In this document: positions 1 to 5,406 of the stretch, in pieces
Position numbering within the stretch: position 1 is the stretch's first letter
Layout of the letters: each line of letters starts with the position of its first letter
Source of the DNA: UBA668 sp038328705
Lineage (GTDB): Bacteria > Actinomycetota > Acidimicrobiia > Acidimicrobiales > Ilumatobacteraceae
NCBI GenBank assembly: GCA_038328705.1
Contig: JBBQMG010000173.1
Span: 1 to 7,438 of the forward strand
Direction: 5' to 3'
Length of the DNA: 7,438 bases
Position numbers and translations under genes: made by a program
The notes under the pieces: generated by a model
What the model was told of the DNA's origin: nothing
The model's database searches: none
The model's input: only the letters and a program-made list of their open reading frames with translations

Positions 1-63
1 GACAAAGCGAAGGTGAAGGTAAAGCGAAAGGAGGAAGTTATTGAAAAAGAAGTTGAATTCTAA
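1..63 (+). CDS. C-terminal 20 codons of an unidentified charged protein (partial)
   Basis: Frame 1 is open from the window edge and ends at TAA 61-63. It reads DKAKVKVKRKEEVIEKEVEF, a tail rich in lysine and glutamate. I do not recognise the protein and no domain can be seen in so short a piece. The codons are AT-rich compared with everything after ~397, so it belongs to the low-GC segment and not to the actinobacterial-type DNA that follows. It could be a chance open frame, because 20 codons without a stop is weak evidence. The alternating basic/acidic tail is nevertheless typical of real protein C-termini in low-GC bacteria. Confidence 0.3.
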   Translation, partial: DKAKVKVKRKEEVIEKEVEF

Positions 64-396
64 CAATAGCTTCCTAGGCAATTTTAAAAAAAAATGGCAG
101 TGTTGTAAGTTGAACAAATCCAAATATTGGAATAGAACCCATGGATTGTCAATGGATAACCTCCTATGATTTGAAATTGAAGCATAGCCTATTCTGCACC
201 GCTGGTAGCCATCTTGGCTACACAGCCAAAAAGGATGAGTATCGCAAATAATGCAAGCATGATTTGTTGTTTTTTGTTTTAAGCAATTTGTTTAATTCAA
301 ATACAGCTACAGGAAAAGTTCTAAATCAAGAATGGTGTGTAGGGAGGGAAATGCACAGTAGATGGGCATCTTTAACGCTTGTTTAGGAAAAAAGCA
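64..396. other. AT-rich stretch with no convincing gene
   Basis: Base composition is far below that of the rest of the window: 18/60 G+C at 61-120 and 15/60 at 241-300. It contains a run of nine A at 86-94 and T-rich DNA around 261-285. Two short stem-loops compete for the same bases at 205-229. A 23-codon minus-strand frame at 189-260 encodes a hydrophobic, lipobox-like peptide, which I treat only as an observation. No promoter, terminator or RNA gene could be supported. Confidence 0.5.
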
Positions 397-438
397 CCTC
401 CCCGCAAGGGGGTACGGGTTCGAGTCCCGTCCCGGGCA
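397..438 (+). tRNA. 3' half of a class II tRNA, probably tRNA-Leu; 5' half absent; candidate att site
   Basis: The 3' half of a tRNA folds clearly. The long variable arm pairs CCCC 400-403 with GGGG 408-411 around a GCAA loop. The T arm pairs ACGGG 414-418 with CCCGT 426-430 around TTCGAGT. The acceptor 3' strand is CCCGGGC 431-437 with discriminator A438, and CCA is not encoded. The long variable arm and the expected GCCCGGG partner point to leucine (serine is the alternative). No GCCCGGG, D arm or anticodon arm lies in the ~50-90 bases upstream, which are AT-rich. It is therefore a truncated copy of the kind left at the end of an integrated element or present in an attP. The excisionase-like and integrase genes begin about 155 bp downstream, as expected for a tRNA-targeting tyrosine recombinase. 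Confidence 0.75.
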
Positions 439-503
439 CAAGAAATCGCGCTATCTACCTGGTGCTATGTCGATCGGCGTGATGTACGTTGGTTTACGTG
501 GAC

Positions 504-552
504 TGGCCCCCAAACCTCGACTTTGGCCCCCGCTGGCCCCCGGTTGGCCCCC
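504..552 (+). repeat. Four direct repeats TGGCCCCC between the tRNA end and the excisionase-like gene
   Basis: Perfect 8-bp copies start at 504, 524, 534 and 545, giving start-to-start spacings of 20, 10 and 11 bp, close to whole turns of B-DNA. A further pair, TACGTTGG at 485 and TACGTGG at 495, is also 10 bp apart. Same-face direct repeats between an att core and xis/int are the usual layout of arm-type integrase sites or excisionase sites. That role is inferred from position and phasing. Low-complexity GC-rich sequence is the alternative. Confidence 0.5.
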
Positions 553-593
553 GAGTTGAGACGGCTCGCTGCACTCGTCGGCCTAGCTGGGGC

Positions 594-986
594 GTGGACG
601 ACCTCACAATTTCGGTGAACGACGCGGCCGCGCTGTTGGATTGTTCGGCGGCGACGGTGCGTCGGAGGATCGACGCCGGTGAGATCGAGGCGTTCCCGCA
701 GCGAGGGGCGTGGAGGGTGCTCGTCTCGTCGTTGCGTCCGAGCGAGACGCCTACGGCTGCCGACGCGGCCCCGCACGATCGAGTAGCGGTGCCGTCGCTG
801 GTGGACCGTTTGGTGGGCAGGCCGTGGTTGCTGTCGCCCGAGGACGTGGCGGAGGTGATCGGCTGGCCCGAGGATCAAGTCCGCTATTACATGCGCCGCC
901 GGCTCCTCCCGGCCCGCAAGCTCGGCGCGAAGTGGGTGTGCCCGCAGGACGTGTTCGTCGCATGGTGCGCCGAGGTAGCGGCGTGA
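594..986 (+). CDS. Tandem helix-turn-helix protein, putative excisionase / recombination directionality factor
   Basis: This 130-residue protein has two MerR/excisionase-type (HTH_17-like) DNA-binding segments. The first spans about residues 5-47 (ISVNDAAALLDCSAATVRRRIDAG, then a wing ending WRVLVSSL). The second spans about 78-124 (LLSPEDVAEVIGWPEDQVRYYMRRR, then LPARKLGAKWVCPQDVFVAW). A proline/alanine-rich linker joins them. No other domain is visible. I chose GTG 594 because upstream codons to ATG 489 only translate the TGGCCCCC repeats, and the HTH begins directly after 594. Its ribosome binding site is weak. Its stop overlaps the integrase start by 4 bp (GTGA, 983-986), so the two are probably co-translated. 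Known excisionases are small HTH proteins that bend att DNA and bias the integrase toward excision. That role here rests on fold and context; a transcriptional regulator of int is the alternative. Confidence 0.7.
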   Translation: MDDLTISVNDAAALLDCSAATVRRRIDAGEIEAFPQRGAWRVLVSSLRPSETPTAADAAPHDRVAVPSLVDRLVGRPWLLSPEDVAEVIGWPEDQVRYYMRRRLLPARKLGAKWVCPQDVFVAWCAEVAA

Positions 987-2167
987 AGCGTCGGGTCCGC
1001 GCCGAGCCCGGATCGGGGCATGTCGAACTGAAGAACCACAAGTGGTGGGTCCGGCGCACGGTGGTCGGCCCGAACGGCGAGCGACGTCGCTGGCGCGAAG
1101 GCCCATATGTGACCCAGGACGACGCCGAAGCAGCGTGCGCCACGGTGACACTGACCTTCTCCGCAGCAACACCGATCGCCGAGTGGCTCGACGGATGGGT
1201 TGAGAAGGAGGCCAAGCGAGCGTTGCTCGGCCAACGCGAGGATCACGCTCGCCGGGTCCGCACGGACGTGAATCACGTCAAGCCGTATCTCCAGAACATC
1301 CGGATCGGCGATGTGAAGCCGTCGAACTGGATGGATGTGTGGGACGAGCTGTTGGCGGTTCCGAGTGACAAGACCGGCAAGCCGCTGTCCCGCAAGACGG
1401 TTGGCAACATCAAGACCACGTTGTCGGGTGCGATGAAGGCAGCGATGCGCGATCGCCTGCTGGATTCCAACCCAGTCCGCGACGCGCCGTTGCCGACGTT
1501 GCACCGGGGCAAGGAGGACTCGGTTGGTCAACTCCGCAGGATCCGCCCCGACGAAGTCCTGTCCACTCCCCAGGTGCTGATTCTTCAGCGATGGCTCGTG
1601 GAGAACCTTGACGCCGATCCGTTCGTACTGCCTGCGTTGTTGATTCTCGAGACCGGGATGCGCCGCGGTGAAGCCCTCGGCGTGGCCTGGGAGTACGTCG
1701 ATACCGCCGCCGAGATGCTGCACATCGCCCAACAAGCGGCGCGTATCCCGAGGGTCGGCTACGAGATTCGGCCGCTGAAGTCGCTGCGCTCAAACCGCGT
1801 CGTCCGTCTCACGCCGATCGCGGCCGACGCGCTACGTCAGATGCGCCGTCTGCGCGGAGTGCGTGCCATCAACGGTCTCGTGACCCACAAGGACGGCAAC
1901 GTCTGGAATCCCGACGAGTTCACGCGTTGGGCGACCGCGACGCTGCGGCCGCTGGTTCCGGACGGCCCGAAAGACTGGACGCTGCACACGCTGCGTCACA
2001 CCCACGCCAGCCACCTCCTCGCTCGCGGTGTCACGCTCGACGATGTAGCCGACCGGCTCGGACACTCGTCGACCGTCGTCACCCAACGGGTCTACGCGCA
2101 CGCCCTGCCGGAGAACCGGACGCGAGCAGCAGCCGTGTGGTCGGGCCTCGGAGTCGGCATTGGCTGA
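983..2167 (+). CDS. int: Tyrosine site-specific recombinase (integrase)
   Basis: This 394-residue phage/ICE-type integrase performs strand exchange between attP and attB. Residues ~13-60 resemble the N-terminal arm-binding region (KWWVRRTVVGPNGERRRW, then a conserved basic strand and helix). Residues ~62-165 form the SAM-like core-binding domain (TPIAEWLDGW through SRKTVGNIKTTLSGAMKAAM). Residues ~195-380 are the catalytic domain. The full catalytic set is visible: Arg227 in TGMRRGE, Lys266 in PLKSLRS, His335 and Arg338 in HTLRHTH, His361 in LGHSS, and nucleophile Tyr371 in VYAH. Length is normal for the family and nothing is broken, so it should be active. The GTG at 983 has GAGG at 972-975 with a 7-base spacer and overlaps the upstream stop codon. 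A longer frame reaching back to 710 would run over most of the upstream gene and is rejected. The nearby tRNA-Leu 3' half is the likely attachment site. Confidence 0.93.
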   Translation: MKRRVRAEPGSGHVELKNHKWWVRRTVVGPNGERRRWREGPYVTQDDAEAACATVTLTFSAATPIAEWLDGWVEKEAKRALLGQREDHARRVRTDVNHVKPYLQNIRIGDVKPSNWMDVWDELLAVPSDKTGKPLSRKTVGNIKTTLSGAMKAAMRDRLLDSNPVRDAPLPTLHRGKEDSVGQLRRIRPDEVLSTPQVLILQRWLVENLDADPFVLPALLILETGMRRGEALGVAWEYVDTAAEMLHIAQQAARIPRVGYEIRPLKSLRSNRVVRLTPIAADALRQMRRLRGVRAINGLVTHKDGNVWNPDEFTRWATATLRPLVPDGPKDWTLHTLRHTHASHLLARGVTLDDVADRLGHSSTVVTQRVYAHALPENRTRAAAVWSGLGVGIG

Positions 2168-2612
2168 CTGGTCGTTGGAAGTCTTCGAGGCCGACGACGG
2201 GACATTCCCGTTCGAGCGGTTCGTGACGCGCGAGTTGTCAGCGTTCCAGCGGCAGGCGCTCGATGAGGCACTGCGGTTACGGCTCGCCCGCGACGGGATC
2301 GACCTCGCACGATCCGAGTGGCTGAAAGCGCTCGGTACGGGACTTCACGAGTTCCGGGTGCGTCACACCGCTGCCGAGATCGCCGAGATGTTCGGCGGTA
2401 ATCCGCCCAACGTGCAGCATCCGCCCGAGGCGATTCTGCTGCGCGTGTTCGTCCACTTCCACGGCAATCGGATCGTGCTGTTGATGGCAGGCTACGACAA
2501 GGGAGCGGACCCCAGTGCGAAGCGGCAGGGTCGCGAGATCGCGCGGGCACGCAAACTGCTCACACAGTTCAAGGAACGTCAGCGACGGGAACGGTCGAGG
2601 CGGCAACGTTGA
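2160..2612 (+). CDS. higB: HigB/RelE-superfamily toxin, phage Gp49-like (DUF891)
   Basis: The 150-residue protein matches the Gp49-like/HigB toxin family in its core motifs. These are WLKALGTGLHEFRV (about 54-67), ILLRVFVHFHGNRIVLLMAGYDKG (92-115) and DPSAKRQGREIARARKLL (117-134), followed by a very basic tail (RQRRERSRRQR). Family members are RelE-fold mRNA-cleaving toxins acting on translating ribosomes. Activity here is inferred. A segment of about 20 residues (TAAEIAEMFGGNPPNVQHPPE, 70-90) separates the LHEFRV strand from the ILLRVF strand and makes the protein longer than compact ~110-120-residue relatives; it may be a subfamily trait. The start is TTG 2160, with GGAG 2150-2153 six bases upstream, and it overlaps the end of int by 8 bp. 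Toxin expression is thus tied to int transcription. The XRE antitoxin follows, giving the toxin-first order typical of higBA. Confidence 0.85.
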   Translation: MADWSLEVFEADDGTFPFERFVTRELSAFQRQALDEALRLRLARDGIDLARSEWLKALGTGLHEFRVRHTAAEIAEMFGGNPPNVQHPPEAILLRVFVHFHGNRIVLLMAGYDKGADPSAKRQGREIARARKLLTQFKERQRRERSRRQR

Positions 2613-2637
2613 CGACGTATGTAAAAAACGCCATACT
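2609..2637 (+). promoter_or_regulatory. Candidate antitoxin promoter
   Basis: TTGACG (2609-2614, 5/6 to the -35 consensus) and CATACT (2632-2637, 4/6 to the -10 consensus) are separated by exactly 17 bp. The -35 element overlaps the toxin stop codon. The position would let the antitoxin be transcribed separately from the toxin, which is common in toxin-first TA loci. Supported by motif match and spacing only. Confidence 0.45.
2617..2636. promoter_or_regulatory. Inverted repeat GTATG-N10-CATAC, candidate antitoxin operator
   Basis: GTATG 2617-2621 and CATAC 2632-2636 are perfect 5-bp half-sites 10 bp apart, so the half-site centres are 15 bp apart. They cover the spacer and most of the -10 element of the candidate promoter. 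HigA-type XRE proteins commonly repress their own promoter through such short palindromes. A chance 5-bp match cannot be excluded. Confidence 0.35.
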
Positions 2638-2656
2638 CGATGGTGGAGGTGGAGCG

Positions 2657-2947
2657 ATGGCCCGGACCTACGAAGACGTAATGGGGCCGCTCCGTGCGGC
2701 CGACGACGAACTGAGCAAGGCACAGAGGGCAGTCTTCGAGCGCGCGTACACGCTCGCCGCGGAGGTCGCCGCGCTTCGCGAGAAACGTGGACTCACCCAG
2801 CAGCAACTCGCCGAGCTGGCAGGGGTCGAGCAGTCGGCTGTCTCCAAGATCGAGCGAGGCTTGACCCACCCGTCATCGCGCACGTTGCACCGCGTGGCAG
2901 AAGCCCTCGGCGCCGACCTTCATCTCGTCGAACGAGAGCGCGCGTAG
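2657..2947 (+). CDS. higA: XRE-family helix-turn-helix antitoxin (HigA-type)
   Basis: The 96-residue protein has a cro/C1-type HTH domain at about 36-85. The motif is LREKRGLTQQQLAELAGVEQSAVSKIERG, then SSRTLHRVAEALGADLHLV, which also looks like the usual final strand of such antitoxins. Residues 1-35 (ARTYEDVMGPLRAADDEL...) form the segment that in HigA-type proteins contacts or shields the toxin; here this is inferred. ATG 2657 is preferred over the in-frame TTG at 2609 because GGAGG 2645-2649 lies 7 bases before it, and because 2609 coincides with the candidate -35 box and the toxin stop. It starts 44 bp after the toxin gene ends. Expected roles are neutralising the adjacent HigB and repressing its own promoter through the 2617-2636 repeat. 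Confidence in the HTH fold is high; the pairing rests on adjacency. Confidence 0.85.
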   Translation: MARTYEDVMGPLRAADDELSKAQRAVFERAYTLAAEVAALREKRGLTQQQLAELAGVEQSAVSKIERGLTHPSSRTLHRVAEALGADLHLVERERA

Positions 2948-3573
2948 CAGCGGCTACTGAGCTGACCACCTCCGTCGAGCGGAGCCATCCCCACCTTGGC
3001 TGGTCTGGTGTGTTTTGATGGGCGGCAGGCGCGGGTCATTGTGGTCGGCTGCCGACTCGCGACCTGTGACCGCCCTTCCGGAACCTCGATCGCCGGCAGC
3101 TGGGTCAGGCGCAACGACCTGCCCGCCGACGCGAACGGACGTGGATCGCCGATCTACCGGAGCGTTTGGTCTACCGCCGCGGCGACTACTTGTATGAGTG
3201 GCAATAGAACTGCCCACTGGTCAACAGCCCCGGCTTCAAAATGAACGCACTGTGATGAACCTTCGAGATTCAGCCGCCTGGCGACCTGGCTAGGCATCGG
3301 ATGGCCGCCGCAGCTCGCTGCAATCCGGCGATCGATGACATTTTGGACGGTCTGGCTACTCGGGATTATGTGATGTGTGACTTGGGCCGGAGTCGAGTGG
3401 TCCGTCGAGGTCGGATCTCGGGTTACGGCGCTCACATTATGTGCCGCCCGCGCGCTGTGTGCGAGCGTTGCTGTTCTGACAGAGAGATCCCCGGGACTGC
3501 TTCATGTCCGGGTCCAGACGGGAAGCCTCAACGATCTTGTATGGATTCTGGTGAGTTCTCCATCGAATAGGTA
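2948..3573. other. Long intergenic stretch, no convincing gene
   Basis: Open frames in this stretch are short, lack good ribosome binding sites and have no recognisable domain. Visible structures are a hairpin GTAGC-AGCG-GCTAC at 2944-2957 overlapping the antitoxin stop, and a hairpin AGCCA/TGGCT at 2983-3001; neither is followed by a proper T-run. A protein-like but start-less frame lies at 3070-3207. A bulged stem-loop lies at 3490-3512, upstream of the sigma gene. The stretch may hold degraded genes and the right limit of the integrated element, but no copy of the tRNA 3' end occurs in it. Confidence 0.5.
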
Positions 3574-4092
3574 ATGAGATCGACCAGGCTTGCTTCCATG
3601 GATGACCCGCCGAGCGACGATTCTCGCGTGACATCATCTGCGTCGATCGAATCTGAGTTCACCGCCTTCTACCGAGCTGAGCACGAACTCCAAGTGCGTC
3701 GAGCGGCACTCATGGTCGGCTCTGGCGACGTAGCCCACGATGTCGTGCACGAAGCGATGGCGTCGATGTACAAGCGATGGTCGAGCATCGATGCTCCAGG
3801 TTCGTATCTCAATCGGGCGGTGCTCAACGGATGTCGCGCCGTTGTTCGTGGCCGAGTTGCCGACCGACGAATGCAGCAACGCATACGGCCCATCGACGAC
3901 AACACACCGCGGGACGATGTCCTGTTCGACGTACTGGCACGGCTGCCGTTCAACCAACGAGCAGCGATCGTGATGCGGTACTTCGCAGGCATGACCGAAC
4001 ACGAAATCGCCGACGCCCTCGACGCCCGTGCCGGCTCGATCGGGCCGTGGATACACCGAGCACTCATCACCCTGCGAAAGGAACTCTCATGA
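3574..4092 (+). CDS. ECF-type RNA polymerase sigma factor (sigma-70 family)
   Basis: This 172-residue protein has the two-domain layout of extracytoplasmic-function sigma factors. Region 2 covers about residues 29-100 (FTAFYRAEHELQVRRAALMVGSGDVAHDVVHEAMASMYKRW..., ending SYLNRAVLNGCRAVVRGR). Region 4 covers about 116-170 (DVLARLPFNQRAAIVMRYFAGMTEHEIADALDARAGSIGPWIHRALITLRKEL). The AHDVVHEAMASMYKRW helix fits the core-RNA-polymerase-binding part of region 2. The TEHEIADAL...GSIGPWIHRAL segment is the HTH that reads the -35 element. It has no region 1.1 or 3, as usual for ECF factors. Two starts are possible: ATG 3574 with a poorly spaced AGGT, or ATG 3598 (MDDPPSDD), which gives 164 residues. 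Both leave the domains whole. The stop overlaps the next gene by 4 bp, so the downstream membrane protein is probably its regulator. Confidence 0.85.
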   Translation: MRSTRLASMDDPPSDDSRVTSSASIESEFTAFYRAEHELQVRRAALMVGSGDVAHDVVHEAMASMYKRWSSIDAPGSYLNRAVLNGCRAVVRGRVADRRMQQRIRPIDDNTPRDDVLFDVLARLPFNQRAAIVMRYFAGMTEHEIADALDARAGSIGPWIHRALITLRKELS

Positions 4093-5108
4093 ACACGATC
4101 GAAGAACAACTCACCAGCGCCCTGCACCGTCGAGACTCCGAACTCACCGTCCACGACGACCTCGACGCGATCCTCAACGATGACGTCATCGTCCGGTCCA
4201 CCCCGCAGGGAGACACCCGGTCCAGACGTCCCCTCCTGTTGGCGGTCGCGGCAGTCTCGATGGTTGTCGTCGGAGCCGGCGGGCTGATCTGGGCACAGCG
4301 CGCCCGCGACACGCCCACGGCGACATCCGACCGGCCCACGCCGGGATTGTCGGTGCTGGCGCCGTCTCTCACCCGGGACCGAATCGACGCGTATCCAGTC
4401 ATCAACTGGCCCGGCGAGCCGATCCCCGGCGTGTACGCCAGCCACGGGTCACACGACGACGACCAAGGTTGGGGCGGAACGATCGGTGTGCGGAGTCCAG
4501 ATGGCACGCCGACAACGATCATTGGAGTGCACGTGTTCCCCACTGGTTTCACACCGTTCCCGGATGCAACGCCAGGTCGGATCCCCGGAATCCTCGAGAA
4601 CCTCGGCGACGGCATCACCTCCCTCACGGCCGCTATCGGCGGATTCCCGGTCGTTGTCGCGGGCGATGACATCGATGTCCTGTACGACGTCGTGGACCTG
4701 GTCGAACCAACCGTGGTCGATGACCAACTCGACGGTTACACGTTCAGCGGTTCGCTACTGGCGGGCCTCGTCGAGCTCGAAGCCCCACAGCGGCGTGTGC
4801 CGATGGTCGTTCCGGCGCTGTGGACTCATGATGACACCTTCAGCGTCGCCATCGAACAAGGCGCGGTCCTGACCAACCTGGTGGGCCGCCAGGTCGAGCC
4901 AATCACGATCAACGGACGCAACGGGTACCGCACGACCAGCGGGGCGCCGACCATTGTCATCGCAGTCAGCACCGACGAGGCGCTGTACGTCGCGAGCACC
5001 ATCGTCGACATGGAGCAACTCACCGACATCGCAAACAACATCACGTTCGTTGACGAATCGACCTGGGACGACGTCTACAACCCGCAGTCCTCCGTCCCCG
5101 ACGCCTGA
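4089..5108 (+). CDS. Single-pass membrane protein, putative anti-sigma factor
   Basis: The 339-residue protein starts at ATG 4089, which shares ATGA with the sigma factor stop. AAGGA at 4078-4082 is 6 bases upstream. Residues 1-47 are polar and likely cytoplasmic (MNTIEEQLTSALHRRDSELT, then VHDDLDAILNDD). Residues ~48-68 form one transmembrane helix (RPLLLAVAAVSMVVVGAGGLIWA) preceded by RSRR, which favours the N-in topology. A Pro/Thr-rich linker (~72-90) leads to an extracytoplasmic domain of about 250 residues, rich in beta-type sequence and without cysteine. Overlap with a sigma gene and this topology are typical of anti-sigma factors, which hold the sigma factor at the membrane until a signal arrives. 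No HxxxCxxC zinc motif is seen, so it is not a canonical ZAS-domain protein. I do not recognise the outer domain. The role is inferred from context. Confidence 0.65.
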   Translation: MNTIEEQLTSALHRRDSELTVHDDLDAILNDDVIVRSTPQGDTRSRRPLLLAVAAVSMVVVGAGGLIWAQRARDTPTATSDRPTPGLSVLAPSLTRDRIDAYPVINWPGEPIPGVYASHGSHDDDQGWGGTIGVRSPDGTPTTIIGVHVFPTGFTPFPDATPGRIPGILENLGDGITSLTAAIGGFPVVVAGDDIDVLYDVVDLVEPTVVDDQLDGYTFSGSLLAGLVELEAPQRRVPMVVPALWTHDDTFSVAIEQGAVLTNLVGRQVEPITINGRNGYRTTSGAPTIVIAVSTDEALYVASTIVDMEQLTDIANNITFVDESTWDDVYNPQSSVPDA

Positions 5109-5255
5109 CCGACCGAGCCTTGTCCGGACCGGGTACCTGTTCAACAGCGACTGGCGCAGACGCAACGATCAGCACGGCAGCGCCAGCGCATCCGAACACC
5201 ACCAGCCGAGACGATCTCGTGGCACGAATGGGCCGCCATGCGGCGTTGGACTTGA

Positions 5256-5259
5256 CTAG
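5256..5259. repeat. CTAG flanking the left end of the IS (putative target-site duplication)
   Basis: CTAG occurs directly outside both terminal inverted repeats (5256-5259 and 6900-6903). This looks like a 4-bp target duplication of a palindromic target. Because CTAG is its own reverse complement, it could equally be the outermost part of the inverted repeats. Confidence 0.55.
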
Positions 5260-5278
5260 GACCGTGGGTCCGAATCGG
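5260..5278. repeat. Left terminal inverted repeat of the IS
   Basis: It begins GACCGTGGGTC and matches the reverse complement of 6881-6899 at 17 of 19 positions. The mismatches are at positions 12 and 18. Confidence 0.85.
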
Positions 5279-5406
5279 TTGAGCTGATGACGGCAGGGGC
5301 CGGGGTGGGTGTCATGTCGAGTGTTCGCGGTGTCGGGTCGGGTCGTTCGTGGCGGGAAGCGGCGTGTCGGGTGCGATAGGCGCCTGGATCTGCGGTTCCG
5401 GCGGGT

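Noticed and set aside
153..165. TGGATAACCTCCT resembles the 3' end of 16S rRNA (anti-Shine-Dalgarno), one mismatch
   Set aside because: Nothing upstream resembles the conserved 16S 3' region; the match is confined to 13 bases and is probably chance or a minus-strand AGGAGG.
68..165. Minus-strand AGGAGG followed by short frames of about 22 codons ending in poly-Phe
   Set aside because: The peptides come from the A-run, have no domain and the ATG is badly spaced; not supportable as genes.
710..982. Extended integrase start giving a 485-residue protein
   Set aside because: The extra residues overlap nearly all of the HTH gene in another frame and are low-complexity; GTG 983 has a good ribosome binding site.
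465..1735. Long minus-strand open frames across the excisionase-like and integrase genes
   Set aside because: They are antisense shadows of GC-rich coding DNA; the plus-strand genes have clear domains and a full catalytic residue set.
3301..3574. Plus-strand frames of 65-89 codons before the sigma gene
   Set aside because: No domain, no ribosome binding site, cysteine-rich haphazard composition and mutual overlap.
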